A stretch of 64,000 nt of DNA from assembly GCA_019694655.1 (NCBI GenBank), contig JAIBBN010000003.1, positions 372,001 to 436,000 on the forward strand. Reading direction: 5' to 3'. Within the stretch, counting starts at the first letter, position 1. Every line of letters begins with the position of its first letter. The notes under the pieces are model-generated. The model was not told the origin of the DNA, did not search any database, and was given only the letters and a program-made list of their open reading frames with translations. Origin of the DNA: Leptospirales bacterium (GTDB taxonomy: Bacteria > Spirochaetota > Leptospiria > Leptospirales > Leptonemataceae). Positions 44,605 through 55,400 of this stretch are shown one piece after another. The translations under genes and the position numbers were made by a program.

Positions 44605-46034
44605 GTTTGCGCGGGGCGACGGTCTACTTTCTGGGCATCGGCGGATCAGGCATGTCGCCGCTGGCGCGTTTTGCCGCACGCGCCGGCTGTCGGGTCAGCG
44701 GCGCCGATCCCGGCATCGGCCCCGAATTGCAGCGAAATCTGGCGCAGGAGGGCATCGCCGCTTTTCGCGACCACGATGCGGCCCGTATTGAGGGAGCGGA
44801 CATTGTCGTCTACAGCTCGGCCATCGGGCGCGAGCATCCCGATCGAGCGCGCGCCGAGCAGCTGGCAGCCAGCGGCGCATTGCGCCTGATGCACCGCTTT
44901 GATTTTTTGAGCGAGACAATGTCCGATGCCAGGGCCGCCTTTTGTGTGGCTGGCACCCACGGTAAGACTTCAACGACTTCGATGCTGGGCTGGCTTTTGC
45001 TGGAACTGGGCGCCGATCCGCATATCCTGGCTGGCGGCAAGCCGCTCTATCTGCCGGAGGGTTTTCGCTACGGCGGCGGCGACGCCTGCGTCTACGAAAC
45101 CGACGAGTCGGACGCCTCCTTCTTGCGCGCCGCGGCCGGACTGCGCCTTTGTTTGAACATTGATGCCGATCATCTGGAAACCTATGGCGATCTAAAGGGC
45201 TTGTGCCGCGCCTTTGAACGCTTCATCGGCGAGGCGCAACTGTGCGCCCTCAATCTGGCCGACGACGAACTGCGCGGCATTGCATCGGGCATGTCCGGCA
45301 ATCCTGCTCTGGTGCGTTTTGCAGCGCTGGACAGAGAAAATAGCGCCACACTCTCCGCATCGGAACAGGCTCTGCTTGATTATCGCGGCGTCTTCAGCGG
45401 CAAGGGCTACGAGCTGGAGGTTTTTTGCAAAGGCGTCTCGTGCGGGAGCTTTGAGCTGCGCCTGCCTGGCAAACACTTTGCTTCCAATGCGCTTGGCGCT
45501 CTGGCTTTGCTGGACGCCGCTGTGAAGCGCGGCTTCCTTTCACTGCCGCACTACAGCGTGGGACGTGCGCTGCAATCCCTTGGCAGCTTTCCGGGCGTCA
45601 GCCGTCGCATGGAACTGATTGGTCGCTGGCGCGGCGCGCCGGTCTATGACGACTACGGTCATCATCCCACAGAATTGCGCGCCGTGCTCTCTGCCTTGCG
45701 TCCGCTGACAGCTGTCGGCGGGAAGCTGGTCGCGCTGTTTCAACCGCATCGCTATACGCGCACCGGGCGTCTGGCGGCGGAGTTTGCCGCTGCTCTTGCA
45801 CTTGCCGATCGCGTGGTCTTGCTGCCGATCTATGCTGCTGGCGAAAGCCCGCTGCCCGAGGCCGATGAAAGGACCATTGCCCGTCATCTGCAGGCGCTTG
45901 ATCCGCAGCGCAGTGCGGAGTGCATTGATCCGCGCCAGTTGCCAGAACTTGGGGCGACGCTGCAAAGCGGCGATGTGCTGGCGGCGCTGGGGGCCGGAAG
46001 CATCTCGCAGTTGATCCGGGCGGCCATCTCCTAA
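44601..46034 (+). CDS. murC: UDP-MurNAc-L-alanine ligase MurC
   Basis: A 477-residue Mur ligase. VYFLGIGGSGMSPLA near the N-terminus, ATP loop GTHGKT (118-123), ETDESDASFL, NIDADHLETY and YDDYGHHPTEL are MurC signatures. It starts with TTG overlapping the murG stop (TTGA); a second TTG two codons on is the only other option, so a TTG start is certain in kind. It joins L-Ala to UDP-MurNAc, the first peptide step. Confidence 0.94.
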   Translation: MSLRGATVYFLGIGGSGMSPLARFAARAGCRVSGADPGIGPELQRNLAQEGIAAFRDHDAARIEGADIVVYSSAIGREHPDRARAEQLAASGALRLMHRFDFLSETMSDARAAFCVAGTHGKTSTTSMLGWLLLELGADPHILAGGKPLYLPEGFRYGGGDACVYETDESDASFLRAAAGLRLCLNIDADHLETYGDLKGLCRAFERFIGEAQLCALNLADDELRGIASGMSGNPALVRFAALDRENSATLSASEQALLDYRGVFSGKGYELEVFCKGVSCGSFELRLPGKHFASNALGALALLDAAVKRGFLSLPHYSVGRALQSLGSFPGVSRRMELIGRWRGAPVYDDYGHHPTELRAVLSALRPLTAVGGKLVALFQPHRYTRTGRLAAEFAAALALADRVVLLPIYAAGESPLPEADERTIARHLQALDPQRSAECIDPRQLPELGATLQSGDVLAALGAGSISQLIRAAIS

Positions 46035-46043
46035 ACAGACGTT

Positions 46044-46066
46044 AAGAGAGCTTCCATCGCTCTTTT
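46044..46066 (+). terminator. Hairpin with T-rich 3' arm between murC and ftsQ
   Basis: AAGAGAGC (46044-46051) pairs with GCTCTTTT (46059-46066) around a 7-base loop, one G-T pair included. It sits in the only sizeable gap of the dcw run (90 bases) and ends in TTTT, so it may act as a weak terminator or attenuator, separating wall-precursor genes from ftsQAZ. A further T6 run follows at ~46081-46086. Confidence 0.35.
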
Positions 46067-46124
46067 GAAGCAGATGTGGGTTTTTTCTTTACACAGCTTA
46101 TGCGACATAATAATGGAGACTTGG

Positions 46125-47003
46125 ATGAAGCTCTCCTGGCCAGAGCAGGGCCAAATCGCGGCCGGAGGCATAGACGCAGCAGAAGCGCCTGGCGCGGATC
46201 TTTCAGCGCAGCAGCCGGAGATTTTGCCAGTGGCAGCGCCGGCGCAAGCGCCGCGTTGGCGCCTTGCGACCATGCCCCGCGATCAGTTGCTCTGGATCGT
46301 ACTGGCGCTGCTGGCCGCACTGATCATCGCCCTTGGCATTTTTCTTCTGTGGCGTGGCGAACTGCAATCGCGCGCAGTGCGCTCCATTGTTGTGGAGGGG
46401 GCCGGCCGATTCAGTTCTACGGAAATCCTGGCCCTTTCAACGCTGCGCAGCGGCGCGCCCATCGATGATCAAACGATTGCTGCCGCCGAGGCTCGCTTGC
46501 GCTTGCATCCGGCGCTGCTTGATGTTCGCATCGAACGTCGCGGCGAGGACCTGGCGATTGTTGTGCATGAACGCCAGTGTGCGGCGCTGGTCAAGCCGGG
46601 CAGCGAAGATGCGCTGATATTCGAGATCGATCCAGAGGGCGTCATCCTGGCCGAAAATCGCCTGCGTTGCCCCGACGCTCCGCTGCTCAGCGGACCATTC
46701 CGTCGCCAGGGCGAGCGCTTCGATGATCCACAATTGAAGCAACTGCTGGCTGACTTAAGCGCCGTGCGCAGCGCTTATCCGGATCTGGCCCGTCGTATCT
46801 CCGAAATTCGTCTGCGGCCAGAGGGCGGCGCGGCGCTTTACCTTTCCCGGTCGCGAGTACGCGTGGAATTGCCAGCGACCTTTGGCGATGCGCTTACCCT
46901 GGGCAAACTCTATGCGGCGGTCTCCTACCTGGAACGTCGCGGTCTCCAGCAGGGGGCCATCGATCTTCGCGGCGCCGACGCCGTTATTTCGGCGGGACCA
47001 TGA
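46125..47003 (+). CDS. ftsQ: Cell division protein FtsQ/DivIB
   Basis: A 292-residue bitopic membrane protein: a Pro/Ala-rich cytoplasmic part, a transmembrane helix (~53-78) and a periplasmic POTRA-like domain beginning RSIVVEGAGRFSSTEILAL, followed by DVRIERRGEDLAIVVHERQ, as in FtsQ. The ATG at 46125 has GGAG six bases upstream. It overlaps ftsA by 4 bases (ATGA). It would recruit FtsL and FtsW-type partners to the septum. Confidence 0.85.
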   Translation: MKLSWPEQGQIAAGGIDAAEAPGADLSAQQPEILPVAAPAQAPRWRLATMPRDQLLWIVLALLAALIIALGIFLLWRGELQSRAVRSIVVEGAGRFSSTEILALSTLRSGAPIDDQTIAAAEARLRLHPALLDVRIERRGEDLAIVVHERQCAALVKPGSEDALIFEIDPEGVILAENRLRCPDAPLLSGPFRRQGERFDDPQLKQLLADLSAVRSAYPDLARRISEIRLRPEGGAALYLSRSRVRVELPATFGDALTLGKLYAAVSYLERRGLQQGAIDLRGADAVISAGP

Positions 47004-48220
47004 ACGAAACGCTTTGTTGTATTGATATCGGCTCCAGCCTCTGCCACGCCCTGATCGGTCGTATGCAGGGCGAGGACGCTGTGGAGATTCTTGGCGTGGG
47101 TTCCACGCCCTCGCGCGGCGTTCGCGCCGGCGCCATCGTCAACATCGAATCGGCAGTACAGTGCATTGGCGAGGCCGTTCGCGAAGCGGAGCTGATGAGC
47201 GGGCAGGTGGTGGAAGAGGCGGTGATCAATATCACCGGACGTCATCTGCGCGGCGAAAACTCGCGCGGCGTGGCCGCTGTGGCGGCGCGCGATCATGTCA
47301 TTACCGAGGGCGATGTCTTCCGTGTGATCGAAGGCGCGCAGCAGGTGCGCATCCCCGCTGACCAGGAAATCATCCATGTCCTTTCGCGGCAGTTTACCGT
47401 CGATTACCAGGATGGCGTGCGCGATCCGGTGGGCATGAGCGGAGCGCGACTGGAAGCGGACGTTCATATCGTTACGGCCAGTTCATCGGCTCTGGCCAAT
47501 TTGCAGAAGGCGGTGCACGCCGCCGGTCTGGAATGCCTTGCCGTGGTCATGAATTCGCTGGCCAGCGCCGAAGCGACGCTCTCCCAGGAAGAGCGCGATC
47601 TGGGCGTCGCCATTGTCGACCTGGGCGGCGGTACGACGGACATTGTGCTGTATGTTGACGGCGGCGTTTGTTATTCGGCGGTGGCGCCGCTCGGCAGTCT
47701 GCATGTCAGTCAGGATCTCTCCATCGGGTTGAAGCTGCCGCTGGAAGCGGCGGAGCTCATCAAACGCACCTGCGGCGCCGCACTGGCTTCGATTGTCGAT
47801 CCGACGGAGCGCATTGAGCTGCCCGGCGCCAGCGGCCGGCCGGCGCGCCATGCCTTGCGGCAGCAAGCGGCGATGATCATCGAGCCGCGCATGCGCGAAA
47901 TTCTGGAGATGGTTGGCGAGGAACTGGATCGCTCCGGACAGCGTCGGGCGCTGGCCGGCGGCGTGATTCTGACCGGCGGCGGTTCGCTGCTGGAGGGCGT
48001 GGAGGAACTTGCCGAGGATGTGCTCAACCTCAGCTGCAGCGTGCGTGCGCCGCGCAATACCCTGGGCTTTGCCGATCGCGTGGCCAGCCCCGAATTTTCC
48101 ACGGCCGTAGGCATGCTCTATTATGCCAGCCGCATGACGCCCTCCACGCGCAGCGAGGCCAGGCAGCGAGCTGGCGGAATTGTGACGCGCATCCGCAGCT
48201 GGCTCTCCGAAAATCTATAA
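47000..48220 (+). CDS. ftsA: Cell division protein FtsA
   Basis: A 406-residue actin-like ATPase: [14 protein letters not shown] (phosphate 1), SHS2-like insertion with [20 protein letters not shown] (in pieces), [13 protein letters not shown] (phosphate 2) and [15 protein letters not shown] (adenosine site). The C-terminus [15 protein letters not shown] is the amphipathic membrane-targeting helix. It tethers FtsZ to the membrane; ftsZ follows 41 bases later. Confidence 0.95.
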   Translation: MNETLCCIDIGSSLCHALIGRMQGEDAVEILGVGSTPSRGVRAGAIVNIESAVQCIGEAVREAELMSGQVVEEAVINITGRHLRGENSRGVAAVAARDHVITEGDVFRVIEGAQQVRIPADQEIIHVLSRQFTVDYQDGVRDPVGMSGARLEADVHIVTASSSALANLQKAVHAAGLECLAVVMNSLASAEATLSQEERDLGVAIVDLGGGTTDIVLYVDGGVCYSAVAPLGSLHVSQDLSIGLKLPLEAAELIKRTCGAALASIVDPTERIELPGASGRPARHALRQQAAMIIEPRMREILEMVGEELDRSGQRRALAGGVILTGGGSLLEGVEELAEDVLNLSCSVRAPRNTLGFADRVASPEFSTAVGMLYYASRMTPSTRSEARQRAGGIVTRIRSWLSENL

Positions 48221-48261
48221 GTAGTACTGAATCCAAGTGCAGCGGCAGGAAGGCGAATATC

Positions 48262-49650
<1,389 letters not shown>

Positions 49651-49654
49651 GCAG

Positions 49655-49698
49655 GCGCGGCGGAGGTTGCTGGCGTGCGGCAAGGGCGTCCGCCGCGC
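49655..49698. repeat. Perfect 10-bp inverted repeat after ftsZ
   Basis: GCGCGGCGGA (49655-49664) and TCCGCCGCGC (49689-49698) form a perfect stem with a 24-base loop just after the ftsZ stop. No T run follows, so a factor-independent terminator is doubtful; it may protect the mRNA 3' end. Confidence 0.5.
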
Positions 49699-49987
49699 GC
49701 CCTGCGCTCCAGCTGGCGCCCTCCTGTGCTCAGCGATCAAGCCGCCGGGCCCCCCATCAGTTACAGAGTGTCAGTATTGGAGCCGAAAATCCAGGTAACC
49801 TGGACCTCGATTTCATTGCGGGCTGCGGACTCGCTGTCCGCTGACATAGCGTCGTCTGACGGGCCGGTCGGAAAAGGGATTGAATGGCCGGCTTTGCGTT
49901 GAAGTTTGGACGATCCGGCGCTTTGCAGGGACTTCATTGGTACTGTCCCGAACGGCGGGCGCTCGCTGACTGAGATTCAAGGATACT
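49699..49987. other. Intergenic stretch before cfa, no gene
   Basis: No supported reading frame. A small perfect hairpin (GCGGAC/GTCCGC, 49825-49841) is present. The cfa start has an AAGGA site just before it; no convincing -35/-10 pair was recognised. Confidence 0.5.
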
Positions 49988-51118
49988 ATGCAAACACAAA
50001 CAGTCTTAGCTCCCGGGGAGCGCATGCTGCGCGAGGCTCTGGGCAAAGCCGGAATTGAAGTCGGCGGCAAGAATCCCTGGGACATTCAGGTCAAAGATCG
50101 CAGTTTTTATGAGCGCATCATCGCCGACGGCGTGCTCGGTCTGGGCGAAAGTTACATGGAAGGCGGCTGGAGCTGTGCGGCGCTGGATCAGTTCGTCGAT
50201 CGCGCCTCCCGCGCCGGACTGGAAGAAAAGATTCAGGACAGCTGGTCCAATCGTCTGCATATCATCAAGTCCCGCGCCTTCAATCTGCAGAAGGTCAAGC
50301 GCGCCTTTCAAGTAGGCGAGCAGCATTACGATCTGGGCAACGATCTCTATACGGCCATGCTTGATTCGCGCATGCAGTACACCTGCGGCTACTGGCGCAA
50401 TGCGAAAGATCTGGAGAAGGCGCAGCTGGCCAAGCTTGATTTGGTCTGTCAAAAAATTCAGCTCAAGAAGGGCATGCACGTGCTGGAGTTTGGCTGCGGC
50501 TGGGGCGGCTTTGCACGCTACGCTGCCGAACGCTACGGCGCTGTGGTTACTGGCTATACGGTGGCCAAGGAGCAGGCCGCCTATGCCCGCGAAAAATGCC
50601 GCAAACTGCCGGTGACCATTCACCTTGAAGACTATCGCAAGGCCACGGGTCAGTACGATGCCGTCGTTTCCATCGGCATTATGGAGCACGTTGGCTACCG
50701 CAACTATGCGACCTATATGGAAACCGCAGAGCGCTGCTTGAAGGATGACGGGATCGCCTTTGTTCACACCATTGGCGGCAACCGCAGCACCACCATTGCC
50801 AACGCCTGGATTCATAAGTATATCTTTCCCAACGGAATGTTGCCTTCGGTGGCCCAGCTTGGCCGGGCAATGGAAGGACGCTTTGTGATGGAAGACTGGC
50901 ACAATTTTGGGCCGGACTATGACCGAACGCTGATGGCCTGGCATCGCAACTTTGTCAAGGCCTGGCCCAAGCTCAAGAAGTCCTTTGACGATCGCTTCTA
51001 CCGCATGTGGGAGTTCTATCTGCTGGGATCGGCCGGGGCCTTCCGCGCTCGCAGCCAGCAACTTTGGCAAATCGTGATGACCAAAGAGGGGCGCGCTATG
51101 CCGCCTCGTTTGAATTAA
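49988..51118 (+). CDS. cfa: Cyclopropane-fatty-acyl-phospholipid synthase family methyltransferase
   Basis: A 376-residue SAM-dependent enzyme of the Cfa family (E. coli Cfa is 382). VGEQHYDLGNDLYTAMLDSRMQYTCGYW (in pieces), SAM motif VLEFGCGWGG (165-174), GIMEHVGYRNYATYME and YIFPNGMLPS are typical. It methylenates or methylates unsaturated acyl chains of membrane lipids. It precedes a flavoprotein gene by 15 bases; a Cfa-like enzyme with a flavin reductase partner could make methyl-branched chains instead of rings, but this is inference. Confidence 0.93.
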   Translation: MQTQTVLAPGERMLREALGKAGIEVGGKNPWDIQVKDRSFYERIIADGVLGLGESYMEGGWSCAALDQFVDRASRAGLEEKIQDSWSNRLHIIKSRAFNLQKVKRAFQVGEQHYDLGNDLYTAMLDSRMQYTCGYWRNAKDLEKAQLAKLDLVCQKIQLKKGMHVLEFGCGWGGFARYAAERYGAVVTGYTVAKEQAAYAREKCRKLPVTIHLEDYRKATGQYDAVVSIGIMEHVGYRNYATYMETAERCLKDDGIAFVHTIGGNRSTTIANAWIHKYIFPNGMLPSVAQLGRAMEGRFVMEDWHNFGPDYDRTLMAWHRNFVKAWPKLKKSFDDRFYRMWEFYLLGSAGAFRARSQQLWQIVMTKEGRAMPPRLN

Positions 51119-51133
51119 AGGGAAGGGCGCAGT

Positions 51134-52090
51134 ATGATTGATACTAAGGTCATCATAGTTGGCGGCGGGCCCTCCGGTTCCAGTTGCGCCTGGCGGCTGC
51201 GTCAGAACGGGGTAGAGTGTCTGGTGCTCGACAAAGACGTCTTTCCGCGGACCAAGCTGTGTGCGGGCTGGATCACGCCGCAGGCGGTGCGCGACCTGCG
51301 ACTGCGCGAAGACAACTATCCTCACGGCATGATCAAGCTGGACAGACTGCACTTTCGTTTTTACGGCAAGAAAGTCCCCATTCGCACCACCCAGTATTCA
51401 ATTCGTCGATTTGAATTTGACAGCTGGCTGCTGCAACGCTCCGGCGCGCCCACGGCGGAACACACCGTGCGCGAGATCAAGCGCGTCGATGGAAAATACA
51501 TAATCGATGACAAGTATCGCTGCGAGTATCTGGTGGGGGCCGGGGGAACCAACTGTCCGGTCTATCGAATCTTATTCAAGGACAAGAACCCGCGCGATAA
51601 GGGCGCCTTGATTGTGGCCATGGAAAAGGAGTTCCCCTTCGAATACAGCGACGCCAACTGCTATCTGTGGTTTTTTGAAAACAAGCTGCCTGGCTATTCG
51701 TGGTATGTGCCCAAGGGCGGCGGCTATATCAACATTGGCATTGGCGGCAAGCAGGCCAGTCTGGCAAAGGGCCAGGACGATATCCATCGCCAGTGGGAAT
51801 TTCTGACAAAGAGTCTGCAGCAACTTAAGCTGATCGACATCAGCAACGTAACGCCCAAGGGTTACTCTTACTATCTGCGCCACCGGGTTTCGGTCATGTC
51901 GTCGGACAAGGCCTACCTGGCCGGCGATGCCGCTGGCCTCGCTACGGTCGATATGGGCGAGGGCATTGGGCCGGCAGTACAGAGCGGGCTTCGGGCCGCT
52001 GATTCCATCATTGGCGGCGGCGCCTACAGCTGGCAAGGGCTTGGCAAGTACAGCGCCGTCGAGCTGTGGCGCGGACGTTCGGCCAACTAG
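51134..52090 (+). CDS. Geranylgeranyl-reductase-like FAD oxidoreductase
   Basis: A 318-residue flavoprotein: GGGPSG (10-15), LVLDKDVFPRTKLCAGW, a central SWYVPKGGGYINIGIGG segment and GDAAGLATVDMGEGIGPAVQSG (FAD motif GDAAG at 264-268). These mark the geranylgeranyl reductase/FixC-like group, which reduces C=C bonds of lipids or prenyl chains. The ATG has GGAAGGG upstream and follows cfa closely, so both likely act on membrane lipids. The protein ends about 50 residues after GDAAG, on the short side, right at the edge of the defence island; slight 3' truncation is possible. Confidence 0.82.
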   Translation: MIDTKVIIVGGGPSGSSCAWRLRQNGVECLVLDKDVFPRTKLCAGWITPQAVRDLRLREDNYPHGMIKLDRLHFRFYGKKVPIRTTQYSIRRFEFDSWLLQRSGAPTAEHTVREIKRVDGKYIIDDKYRCEYLVGAGGTNCPVYRILFKDKNPRDKGALIVAMEKEFPFEYSDANCYLWFFENKLPGYSWYVPKGGGYINIGIGGKQASLAKGQDDIHRQWEFLTKSLQQLKLIDISNVTPKGYSYYLRHRVSVMSSDKAYLAGDAAGLATVDMGEGIGPAVQSGLRAADSIIGGGAYSWQGLGKYSAVELWRGRSAN

Positions 52091-52194
52091 AGCTAGACGG
52101 GCTTCTACAATCGCGCTTTTTTTTTCCTCGCAGCTCCTGCAATTCTCAATTGAGACCCAGGATTCGGAGCCTTGCGCATGCAAAGGCCATCGCT

Positions 52195-52413
52195 TCAGAA
52201 GTTCCTCAGGGAATAGCGCACTCCCAAGTGCCGCGCAAGCTGGTCCAGATTCTGAAATGAAAGGTTCCGCTTCCCGTTCTTGAAATTGGTCAGGTGCGTC
52301 TTGCTGATTCCGGTCGTGAGGGATACTTGCAGGAGGGATTCCGGCGCCGCTGTCAAGGCAGTCCGGACCTCGGCCTCAAGAGTATCGAGATCACTGGCAA
52401 CCGTCTTCCCCAT
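52195..52413 (-). CDS. Small XRE-type helix-turn-helix protein, downstream of hsdR
   Basis: A 72-residue DNA-binding protein: LLQVSLTTGISKTHLTNFKNGKRNLSFQNLDQLARHLGV (in pieces) is a Cro/CI-type HTH covering most of the chain. Its ATG overlaps the hsdR stop by one base (TGATG), so it is translated from the same message. HTH and S24 domains are normally fused in CI/LexA-like repressors; here the S24 part is on HsdR and the HTH is a separate neighbour, which suggests they may act together or control the operon. Confidence 0.8.
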   Translation of the reverse strand: MGKTVASDLDTLEAEVRTALTAAPESLLQVSLTTGISKTHLTNFKNGKRNLSFQNLDQLARHLGVRYSLRNF

Positions 52414-55400
52414 CAGGCAGCCTCCTCGCGCCGAAGAACATCGACGAATTCCGCGATCACGGCTAGATCCGCACCATCCGTGTTCGTGATGACGATCGGC
52501 TCGTAGTTCGGATTCTCCGGTAACAGTCGGATTTCTTCATGCTGCCATTGCTCATCGGTACTCAGCCCCTTCCTGCTTTCGTACCGTTTGACGGTGTAGG
52601 CGCCCCCGGTTTCCGGGTCGTGGACGTCACGGTGTTGCACCAAAACGATGCGGCCTTGACGGCTCCCCTCGACGGGGCTCCGGAAGAGACACCATGCGCC
52701 GTCTGGGATTCGTGGCTCCATTGACTGTCCAACAACCTGCGCGACGAACATTCCTGGACGCAGCTTGTGTTTCGTATATGGTCGGACCCAGCACTCCGGT
52801 TCAATGGACTGGCTTTGTCCGAAGGCTCCGGCCGCCGCCCGCAGGCTCATCAAGGGAACGGAGTCCACGCCCGCTTCCGGGGAGTCGAGACGCTCAAACG
52901 GTTCGGCAGATCCGTTGGCGCCACCGGTCCGGATGCTTTCATAGACGCTCTTGAGCAGCACCTTGCCAACAACATCGCGAAAGGCAGAGTCATTCATGAA
53001 GCGGCCGGTGATATCCTCGTTCTGCTCCATACGGTCGATAAAGAGTCCGTCGAGAGCGCGCAGGAACACGTAACCGAAGTTTTCCTCACTGTTAGCAAGA
53101 GCCGCCTCTCGAATGACCGGATCGGCAATCGCGTCTTCATGGACTGAATCCAAGAAGAGCTGGTCGCCCGGCTTGAACTCCGTGCCAAATCGTTCGTTCA
53201 GTATGTCAATAAGGCGCGACAATTGGATCTTCTCACCTTGAGCGGAGCGCGTCCCTACGTCGGTGGGGCCATCGATTGGAGAACGCTTCTTCGGATCCAA
53301 CTGGATCGAGCCTTCGCTGATTTTCTGGAGTCGATAGTATTTGAGGGTCACATCGTCATCGAAGGTATAGATGGGCCCACGGTCAGATGGCAGCTTGGTC
53401 ACCAAGAAGCGAACGTAGGAATACAGCTTCTCCAAGTCGGTGTCCTGAAACGGTATGACTTGAGATAGAAACGCGTAGAGATTCCGGAACGCGGTGAGGT
53501 CCTTCCGAAATTTCTGACGGCTGTCCTCGTCCAATTCACGAAATCGACGAACGGCAGGGTCAATGCACGCATTCAATCGCGCGTGATCGGTAGCCGATTG
53601 CGTGTTGTTCGGCTTATAGAAGACCCGCGCAAACTCTTCGACCTCTTGCAGGTGGAAGACCTGTTGCGCCGAAAGACGAGCCTGAAGCTCATAGAGCTGT
53701 TTGGCCTCTGCCTGCTCCCCAACCAAAGTCTGAGCATAGTAGGGCTGGAAAGCAGCCAGAATTTCGTCGGGAGAGTTTACGAAATCGAGGACAAAGGTAT
53801 CCTCCTTCCCCATGTGAGTGCGGTTCAGGCGCGAAAGAGTCTGCACTGCCTGGATTCCGCCAAGGCGCTTGTCAACATACATGGTGTGGAGCAGGGGCTG
53901 GTCGAAACCGGTCTGGTACTTCTCGGCAACGAGAAGGACTTGATAGTCGTCGGAAGAAAATCGTTCCGGAAGCTCTTTCTCCCGAATGCCCGCATTCATT
54001 CCTACTTCTGTGTACTCCTTTTCTGGAACATCGGGGTCCACGACGGTGCCCGAAAAGGCGACGAGCGTCTTGATGCCGTGATAGGACTTGTCCGCGATAT
54101 ACTGATCAAACGAGTGTTTGTACCGGACAGCGTGGAGGCGACTGGAGGTAACCACCATGGCCTTGGCCTTTCCCCCAATTTTGTGCATCGTATGCTGACG
54201 GAAGTGCTCTACCATAACTTCCGTCTTCTGGGCGATATTGTGGGGATGCAAGCTCATGAAGCGGGCCAGGGCCTGCGCCGCCTTGCGTTTCTCCACAGAG
54301 GGATCGTCTTCGATAGATTTCACCAGGCGGTAGTAAGTAGTGTATGTGGTGTAGTGGCGCAGCACATCGAGGATGAAGCCCTCTTCAATCGCCTGACGCA
54401 TGCTGTATAGATGAAAGGGGGCAGGCTTGCCGTCTGCTCCTGGCCGTCCAAAAACCTCAAGGGTCTTGTACTTCGGAGTTGCTGTGAAAGCGAAGAAGCT
54501 GATGTTCGACTGGCGCCCACGACGGGCAATAGTGCGCAGAATCTCCTCTTCGTGCTCAATCAGTCTTTCTTCCCGCGAGCGACGCGCCACTTCCTCTTCC
54601 AGGGCGGCACGACCCAGGACTCCTTTTAGCTCGGTTGCGGTTTCGCCGCCCTGTGAACTGTGCGCCTCGTCGATGATGACCGCGTAGCGCCGCTTCGGTA
54701 AGGTGCCCGCCCGCTCGGCAACAAAGGGGAACTTTTGTAGAGTCGTAATGATGATCGGGGTTCCACCGGCGAGGGCATCGCCGAGCTGCGCGGAGTCCAC
54801 ATCGATCTTTTGAACCACGCCCTGCCTGTGCTCGAATTGATAGATGGTGTTCTGGAGTTGCTGATCGAGAACGACGCGGTCGGTGACCACAACTACCGAA
54901 TCGAAAACCTTGTCATCCTTCGACGTATAGAGGGTTGCCAACCTATGAGCAAGCCAAGCGATGGAATTGCTTTTGCCGCTTCCGGCTGAGTGCTGGATCA
55001 GATAGTTCGTTCCTGCTCCAGTATCGCGCGCGTTGGCCACCAGAGCCCGCACGACCTCCAGTTGGTGGTAGCGCGGAAAAATCATGCTCTCGCGCCGGAT
55101 TTTGCGCCCGCCGATCCTGTGCTCCTCGACTGAAAGATGAATGAATCGGGCCAAGATCTCGAGTAGAGAGTCCCTACTCAGGACTTCCTCCCAGAGGTAG
55201 GCAGACTTCCACCCTGCTGCGTTGTCTGGATTTCCCGCGCCCCCGTCGTTCCCCCGGTTAAAAGGTAGAAAGTGTGCGCCGGAGCCCACTTTCGTGGACA
55301 TGTAGACCTCCTCAGTATCAACCGCGAAATGTACAAGAGAGCGCTTCTTGAACTGAAAGATCAGGTCGCCCGAGTCCCGATCGTGGGTGTACTGCGCGAC

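Noticed and set aside
50006..51352. 448-codon minus-strand frame opposite cfa
   Set aside because: Antisense shadow of a clear Cfa gene with all SAM motifs.
53583..54410. 275-codon plus-strand frame opposite hsdR
   Set aside because: Antisense shadow within the helicase region of hsdR.
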